Origin: Sphingomonas sp. G-3-2-10
Lineage (GTDB): Bacteria > Pseudomonadota > Alphaproteobacteria > Sphingomonadales > Sphingomonadaceae
Length of the DNA stretch: 64,000 nt
Direction: 5' to 3'
NCBI RefSeq assembly: GCF_012927115.1
Contig: NZ_JABBFY010000001.1
Span: forward strand, 2,356,001 to 2,420,000
The first letter of the stretch is position 1. Each line of letters begins with the position of its first letter. Positions 59,850 through 64,000 of the stretch are shown here, one piece after another. The notes under the pieces were generated by a model that was given only the letters and a program-made list of their open reading frames with translations, did not search any database and was not told the origin of the DNA. The position numbers and the translations under genes were made by a program.

Positions 59850-60326
59850 ATGCGTTCTGCGATCACCGCGCTTCTGGCGGCTTCGGCCGCCGTCATCGCC
59901 ACGCCCGCGCTGGCGCAGGACAGCGACATCGACGGCTGGAACCTCAACGACGATGGCCAGTCCTGCGCCATCTCGAAGCTGGGCGAGGATAGCCGCAGCC
60001 TGACCATGATCAACAATGGCAAGCCCCAGGCCGATGGCATGGGCTTCATCCATCTCGACCTGAACGGCGCCATCGAAAAGGGTCAGCCGGTGACGCTGGG
60101 CGTGTCGATCAACGGCGGCGAGTTCGTCGACCGGCCGGCGACCAGCATGGTGCTGAGCGGCGGCGAGACCGGGTTCATGCTCTACACCGTTCCGCTCAGC
60201 ACCTTCGTCGGCAATCCGAAGGGCACGATGCGGTTCCGCTGGAACGGCAAGATCATCCACAGCTTCAGCATGGACGGCATGTCGCGGGCATCGGCCGCGC
60301 TGATGGAGTGCGGCAAGAAATACTGA
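59850..60326 (+). CDS. Secreted hypothetical protein
   Basis: The product has 158 residues. GGGGGA lies before the ATG; the signal peptide is 'MRSAITALLAASAAVIATPALA'. Mature text 'GWNLNDDGQSCAISKLGEDS' and a late 'MECGKKY' give two cysteines. It resembles a small sphingomonad family of exported proteins of unknown role. It marks the return to host DNA. Confidence 0.65.
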   Translation: MRSAITALLAASAAVIATPALAQDSDIDGWNLNDDGQSCAISKLGEDSRSLTMINNGKPQADGMGFIHLDLNGAIEKGQPVTLGVSINGGEFVDRPATSMVLSGGETGFMLYTVPLSTFVGNPKGTMRFRWNGKIIHSFSMDGMSRASAALMECGKKY

Positions 60327-60429
60327 TCGCGACGGGCGTCGCGCGCCGCGCCGCCACGCAATCGCCACAGACTGGCGCTTCTACGGTGTCGGCGATGCAC
60401 CGTCGCTGCCGTTCGTGGAGTATGCCCCA

Positions 60430-60951
60430 ATGCGCCTGATCCTGATGCTCGCGGGCCTGTTCCTCGCCGCGCCCGCGCTGGCGCAGCCTGCTCCCGGACC
60501 GGGTGGCCCGCCGCCGCAGGCAGGCCAGCGCCCGGCGCAGCCAACCGCCAACATCATCGCCGAACCCGTCGCGATGATGATCGCCGCGTTCGACGCCGAT
60601 GGCGATGCGCGCGTCACCCGCGCCGAATTCGAAGCCGGGCTGACCCGCAGCTTCGAAAGCGCCGATCCGGAGAAGATCGGCTCAATCGGCTATATCCGCT
60701 ATGCCGACTGGGCGCTGAAATGGCTGGGCGATCGCAACGCGCTGCCCGGCCCGTTCGAAGTGGATACCAACGGCGACAACCGCATCACCCCGGCCGAGCT
60801 GCGCGCGCGCTTCGACCTGCTCTTCGCCCGGTTCGATGCCGACAAGGACGGCGTTCTGGTCCGTTCGGAGCTGGTGATGGTCCGCACGCCGCAGATGATC
60901 ATGGAACGCGGGCAGCGCCGCCGCGAGGATTCGCAGCGGCCACCACAATAA
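60430..60951 (+). CDS. Secreted EF-hand protein
   Basis: The product has 173 residues. The signal peptide is 'MRLILMLAGLFLAAPALAQ', then a Pro/Gly-rich stretch. Three EF-hand loops are visible: 'DADGDARVTRAEFE', 'DTNGDNRITPAELR' and 'DADKDGVLVRSEL', so it probably binds calcium in the periplasm or outside. The ATG at 60430, with GGAG nine bases upstream, fits better than a GTG five codons earlier. It is on the same strand as the secreted protein before it. Confidence 0.82.
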   Translation: MRLILMLAGLFLAAPALAQPAPGPGGPPPQAGQRPAQPTANIIAEPVAMMIAAFDADGDARVTRAEFEAGLTRSFESADPEKIGSIGYIRYADWALKWLGDRNALPGPFEVDTNGDNRITPAELRARFDLLFARFDADKDGVLVRSELVMVRTPQMIMERGQRRREDSQRPPQ

Positions 60952-61003
60952 ACCCTCCGGATGTCCTAGCATCACCTGCACCGGGGACGCTAAGTAACTG
61001 AGC

Positions 61004-61993
61004 ATGGGCGCGCACCACGATCACCATCATCATCACGCGCCGGCCGATTTCGGCCGCGCGTTCGCGATCGGCACCGTGCTCAACCTCGGCTTCGTCGCGG
61101 TGGAGGGCACGGCGGGCATCCTGACCGATTCGGTCGCGCTGCTGGCCGATGCGGGCCACAACCTGTCCGACGTGCTGGGACTGCTGATCGCCTGGGGCGG
61201 CGCGGAACTGGCCAAGCGGCCGCCGTCGAAGCGTTTCACCTACGGCCTGCGCGGTTCCTCGATCCTTGCCGCGCTGGCCAACGCCGTGCTGCTGCTGATC
61301 GCCGTCGCGGCGATCTCGATCGAAGCGTTCCACCGGATCGGCGATCCGCCGCAGGTGCCCGGCGGCACGGTGATGATCGTCGCGGGGATCGGCATCGTCA
61401 TCAATCTGGGCACCGCGATGCTCTTCGCGCGCGGGCAGAAGGACGACGTCAACATCCGTGGCGCCTATATCCACATGGCCGCCGATGCCGCGGTTTCGGC
61501 CGGGGTCGTGGTGGGCGGCGCACTGATGCTGCTGACCGGCGCCGAATGGATCGATCCGGTGCTCAGCCTGATCATCGTCGCGGTGATCCTGTGGAGCACC
61601 TGGGGCCTTGCGCGCGAAGCGCTGGGCATGGCGCTGCACGCGGTGCCGCGCGGGATCGATCCTGAAAAGGTCCAGGCGACGCTGGCTGCCCTGCCCGGCG
61701 TGAAGCGGGTGCACGATCTCCATATCTGGCCGATGAGCACGACCGAGGCGGCGCTGACTGCGCATCTGGTGATGCCCGGCGGCCATCCCGGCGACGATTT
61801 CCTGATCGACCTGCAGCATCGCTTCGCCCACGATTTCAGGATCGACCACATCACCATCCAGATCGAACTGGGCGACGGCGCGGAATGCCGGATGCACGGA
61901 CACGGCCATTCCGATGGCGACGGGCATGACCATTCGCAGGGTCACGATCATGACCATGACCACGGCGATTCGCACGGACACGCGCATGGTTGA
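61004..61993 (+). CDS. Cation diffusion facilitator (CzcD/ZitB-like) metal exporter
   Basis: The product has 329 residues. It exports zinc or similar divalent ions in exchange for protons. A His-rich N-terminus ('GAHHDHHHHHA') and C-terminus ('HDHDHDHGDSHGHAHG') bracket six membrane helices. 'LADAGHNLSDVLG' in helix 2 and 'HMAADAAVSAGVV' in helix 5 hold the transport-site His/Asp pairs, and the cytoplasmic domain has 'HDLHIWPMSTTEAALTAHL'. Metal preference is not certain. The HAD gene overlaps its end. Confidence 0.9.
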   Translation: MGAHHDHHHHHAPADFGRAFAIGTVLNLGFVAVEGTAGILTDSVALLADAGHNLSDVLGLLIAWGGAELAKRPPSKRFTYGLRGSSILAALANAVLLLIAVAAISIEAFHRIGDPPQVPGGTVMIVAGIGIVINLGTAMLFARGQKDDVNIRGAYIHMAADAAVSAGVVVGGALMLLTGAEWIDPVLSLIIVAVILWSTWGLAREALGMALHAVPRGIDPEKVQATLAALPGVKRVHDLHIWPMSTTEAALTAHLVMPGGHPGDDFLIDLQHRFAHDFRIDHITIQIELGDGAECRMHGHGHSDGDGHDHSQGHDHDHDHGDSHGHAHG

Positions 61994-62639
61994 GACGCGG
62001 GGCACGCCGATCCGGCTGGTGGTCTTCGATTTCGACGGCACCCTGTGCGACAGCGGCGACTGGTTCCTGTCGGTCGTGGACGACCTCGCGCGCGCCTTTC
62101 GCTTCCGCACGGTGAAGCCCGAGGAAGTCGAGATGCTGCGCAACCGCAGCTCGCGCGAAGTGATCGAATATCTCGGCATCGCACGCTGGAAGATGCCGTT
62201 CCTCGCCTGGTATGTCCGGCGGCTCGTCGGCCGCAATGTCGGCCAGATCGAGCTGTTTCCCGGCACGCCCGACATGCTCGAGCAGCTAAGGGCGATGGGC
62301 GTGCGGATCGCGCTGGTCACGTCGAATTCCGAAGCCAATGCGCGCGGCATCTTGGGGGCCCGCCACGCCGCGCAGATCGACTGGTTCGCCTGCGGCTCGT
62401 CGCTGTTCGGCAAGGCGCCCAAGTTCCGCAAGGTGCTGCGCAAGCTGGGCATCGAGGCGGGCAACGCGCTGGCGATCGGCGACGAGACCCGCGACGTGGA
62501 CGCCGCGCGCGAAGTGGGGATGCGCGCCGGATCGGTGCTGTGGGGCTATGCCGCCGAAAAGCTGCTGGTGAAGATGAAACCCGACGCGCTGTTCCGCTCG
62601 CCGCAGGACATCCTCGATTATGTTGCCGCACACCGGTGA
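61986..62639 (+). CDS. HAD family hydrolase (phosphoglycolate phosphatase like)
   Basis: The product has 217 residues. 'VVFDFDGTLCDSG' carries the nucleophile Asp, 'ALVTSNSEANA' gives motif II (Thr/Ser), and 'AIGDETRDVDAA' gives motif IV. The start overlaps the end of the CDF gene by eight bases. The substrate is not clear; Gph-like activity is a reasonable guess from the class only. Confidence 0.85.
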   Translation: MVETRGTPIRLVVFDFDGTLCDSGDWFLSVVDDLARAFRFRTVKPEEVEMLRNRSSREVIEYLGIARWKMPFLAWYVRRLVGRNVGQIELFPGTPDMLEQLRAMGVRIALVTSNSEANARGILGARHAAQIDWFACGSSLFGKAPKFRKVLRKLGIEAGNALAIGDETRDVDAAREVGMRAGSVLWGYAAEKLLVKMKPDALFRSPQDILDYVAAHR

Positions 62640-63445
62640 CGATTCCAGCATCGTTCGATTCCGCTGTCGTCGAAGCGATACAGGCCCGGCTCGACGGCAT
62701 CGTCGCGCAGGGCATCGCCATTCCCCATGCGATCGAAAGCGGCAGCCGGGCATGGGGCTTTCCCTCGCCCGACAGCGATTATGATTGCCGCTTCATCTAT
62801 GTCCGCGCGCGCGATGCCTATGTGACGCCGTGGCCGCCGCGCGACGTGATCGAAACGCCGCTGGACGCAGTGCTCGACGTCAATGGCTGGGACGCAGGAA
62901 AGCTGATCAAGCTGCTGCTCAAGGGCAATGCGATCGCGATCGAATGGCTGCAGTCGCCGATCCACTACCGGTTCGATCCCGGGTTCCGGGAACTGCTGCT
63001 CGCCTTCATCGCCGGGCATGTCGATCGCGACGCGGTGCGGCGGCATTATTGGTATCTTGGCCAGCGTCAGTGGCTGCCTCATGCCGGCGATGCCGAGATC
63101 GCCGCCAAGAAGCTGTTCTATGCGCTGCGCCCGGCGATGGCGCTGCGCTGGCTGCGGCTGCATCCCGGCGAGCGCGTCGCGCCGATGCGTTTCCAGGCGC
63201 TGATGGCCGAATCCGATCCGCCCGAAGCGCTGGCGGCGGTCGCCAACGCACTGATCGAAGCCAAGGCGAAGGCGCTCGAACTGGGCAGCATTCCAATGCC
63301 GGAGCCGGTCCGCGCTTTCGTGAGCGAAGAGTTCGAAGCGACGCAGCGCGCGCTTACCGATTCCGAGCGGCCGGTCACCACGCCAGAAATGCGCGAGGCC
63401 GCCGAAGCGCTGTTTCGTGAAATCGTCGAGCGGTACGCGCCCTAG
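62636..63445 (+). CDS. RlaP-type nucleotidyltransferase domain protein
   Basis: The product has 269 residues. The nucleotidyltransferase signature is 'IESGSRAWGFPSPDSDYDCR' (GSRAWG plus DxD), the PF10127 type often associated with RNA repair ligases or found alone. GTG at 62636 overlaps the HAD stop by four bases, so the two are coupled. No ligase gene is nearby, so the substrate is open. Confidence 0.85.
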   Translation: MTIPASFDSAVVEAIQARLDGIVAQGIAIPHAIESGSRAWGFPSPDSDYDCRFIYVRARDAYVTPWPPRDVIETPLDAVLDVNGWDAGKLIKLLLKGNAIAIEWLQSPIHYRFDPGFRELLLAFIAGHVDRDAVRRHYWYLGQRQWLPHAGDAEIAAKKLFYALRPAMALRWLRLHPGERVAPMRFQALMAESDPPEALAAVANALIEAKAKALELGSIPMPEPVRAFVSEEFEATQRALTDSERPVTTPEMREAAEALFREIVERYAP

Positions 63446-63756
63446 CCCAGATGCAGCGCCAGCCAGACGGTGGGCCGATCCTTCGCGGTGAAGGTCACCC
63501 AATGCCGCTGGCCCGCCGCGATCAGCAGATGATCGCCAGGCTTCAGCACGATTTCCACTGACTCCTCGATCCGCAGGCCCGCTTCGCCTTCGAGCAGCAG
63601 CACCCATTCGTCGGCATCCTGCACCATCGGCGCGTCGGCCGGAGTCGATTGGCCGCGCGAAACGATGCGTTCGAGGCGGACGCCGGGGCGCGTCAGCAAT
63701 TCGGTGAAGACTTCGCCCGCGCGGGCATCGGGCAGGTCGGCGAACAGGTTGGTCAT
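63442..63756 (-). CDS. Cupin domain protein
   Basis: The product has 104 residues, a single cupin barrel. '[15 protein letters not shown]' and '[17 protein letters not shown]' are the two cupin motifs with likely metal-binding His and Glu. Small proteins of this kind are often near tgt in this group. The stop overlaps the convergent nucleotidyltransferase end by four bases. Confidence 0.85.
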   Translation of the reverse strand: MTNLFADLPDARAGEVFTELLTRPGVRLERIVSRGQSTPADAPMVQDADEWVLLLEGEAGLRIEESVEIVLKPGDHLLIAAGQRHWVTFTAKDRPTVWLALHLG

Positions 63757-63801
63757 GGCGCCCAAGTTGCGCTCCGGCACCGAACGGGGCAAGGGCGCGT
63801 C

Positions 63802-64000
63802 ATGCCTCCCCGCTTTCACTTCACCATCCATGCGACCGACGGCAAGGCGCGCCTCGGCGAGATCGCCATGCGCCGCGGCAATATCCGCACGCCCGCCTTC
63901 ATGCCCGTCGGCACTGCCGCCACCGTCAAGGCGATGAAGCCGCAGGACGTGCGCGCGACCGGCGCCGACATCCTGCTCGGCAACACCTATCACCTGATGC
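63802..64000 (+). CDS. tgt: Queuine tRNA-ribosyltransferase, 5' part
   Basis: Only about 66 residues are in view, and the gene runs off the window. It exchanges guanine 34 of tRNA for a queuosine precursor. '[20 protein letters not shown]' and '[18 protein letters not shown]' followed by '[13 protein letters not shown]' are the standard N-terminus. It is the pathway partner of queA, from which the insertion separated it by a further 12.5 kb. Confidence 0.95.
   Translation, partial: MPPRFHFTIHATDGKARLGEIAMRRGNIRTPAFMPVGTAATVKAMKPQDVRATGADILLGNTYHLM

Noticed and set aside
1..64000. CRISPR array or cas genes
   Set aside because: No regularly spaced direct repeats and no cas-like proteins were seen; the repeats present are palindromic intergenic elements.

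Overview
The window is GC-rich (visibly about two thirds G+C outside one island) and its gene content points to an alphaproteobacterium of the Sphingomonadales: CpdR, a TrcR-type DUF1013 regulator, SapC, UrcA, DUF1192, DUF1289 and short sphingomonad-type secreted proteins, plus recurring palindromic GGGAGAGG/CCTCTCCC intergenic repeats. The assignment rests on gene families and composition, not on a database search.

Chromosomal backbone, 1-47258. A partial PhoK-like alkaline phosphatase and a beta-helix protein come first. Next is a long minus-strand operon (9704 to 2193): polysaccharide deacetylase, two small envelope proteins, then an acyl-CoA dehydrogenase, a class I PHA synthase, 3-hydroxyisobutyryl-CoA hydrolase, enoyl-CoA hydratase and 3-hydroxyisobutyrate dehydrogenase, i.e. 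valine catabolism with a polymer synthase embedded in it. A cobalamin uptake operon (btuB-btuF-btuC-btuD, minus strand) follows, headed by a clear cobalamin riboswitch. Then come a plus-strand trio (crotonase, CaiB-type CoA transferase, amidohydrolase) of unknown pathway that ends in a terminator shared with tRNA-Val(GAC), cpdR beside an N-formylglutamate amidohydrolase, a candidate 105-nt small RNA, and many single-gene housekeeping units (DEAD-box helicase, thioredoxin-like protein, glutathione transferases, arylamine N-acetyltransferase, lipid A and glycosyl transfer genes, clpA, SMR pump, diguanylate cyclase, acyl-CoA ligase, xseB-ispA-GH25, coaD, cyclophilin, queA).

Integrated island, about 47139-59729. 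A 42-bp sequence inside the 3' end of queA occurs twice, at 47139-47180 and 59688-59729. The left copy is the in-frame end of an intact queA. The right copy begins a 39-codon orphan queA tail, the displaced original 3' end. The 12.5-kb element between them therefore inserted into a protein-coding gene and supplied a replacement C-terminus for QueA. It encodes a tyrosine recombinase, a zinc-finger/AAA+ replication protein, a GIY-YIG-like nuclease, several unknown small proteins, and what reads as a complete restriction-modification module: two overlapping DNA methyltransferases (plus strand) facing a two-domain PD-(D/E)XK endonuclease preceded by a controller-like HTH gene with a 17-bp palindrome in front of it. 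Two methyltransferases with one nuclease that has a separate N-terminal domain is the expected design for a type IIS system with an asymmetric target.

Backbone resumes at 59808 with a secreted protein, an EF-hand protein, a CDF metal exporter, a HAD phosphatase, an RlaP-type nucleotidyltransferase, a cupin and the start of tgt, which acts with queA in queuosine synthesis. No CRISPR array, rRNA or insertion sequence was seen.
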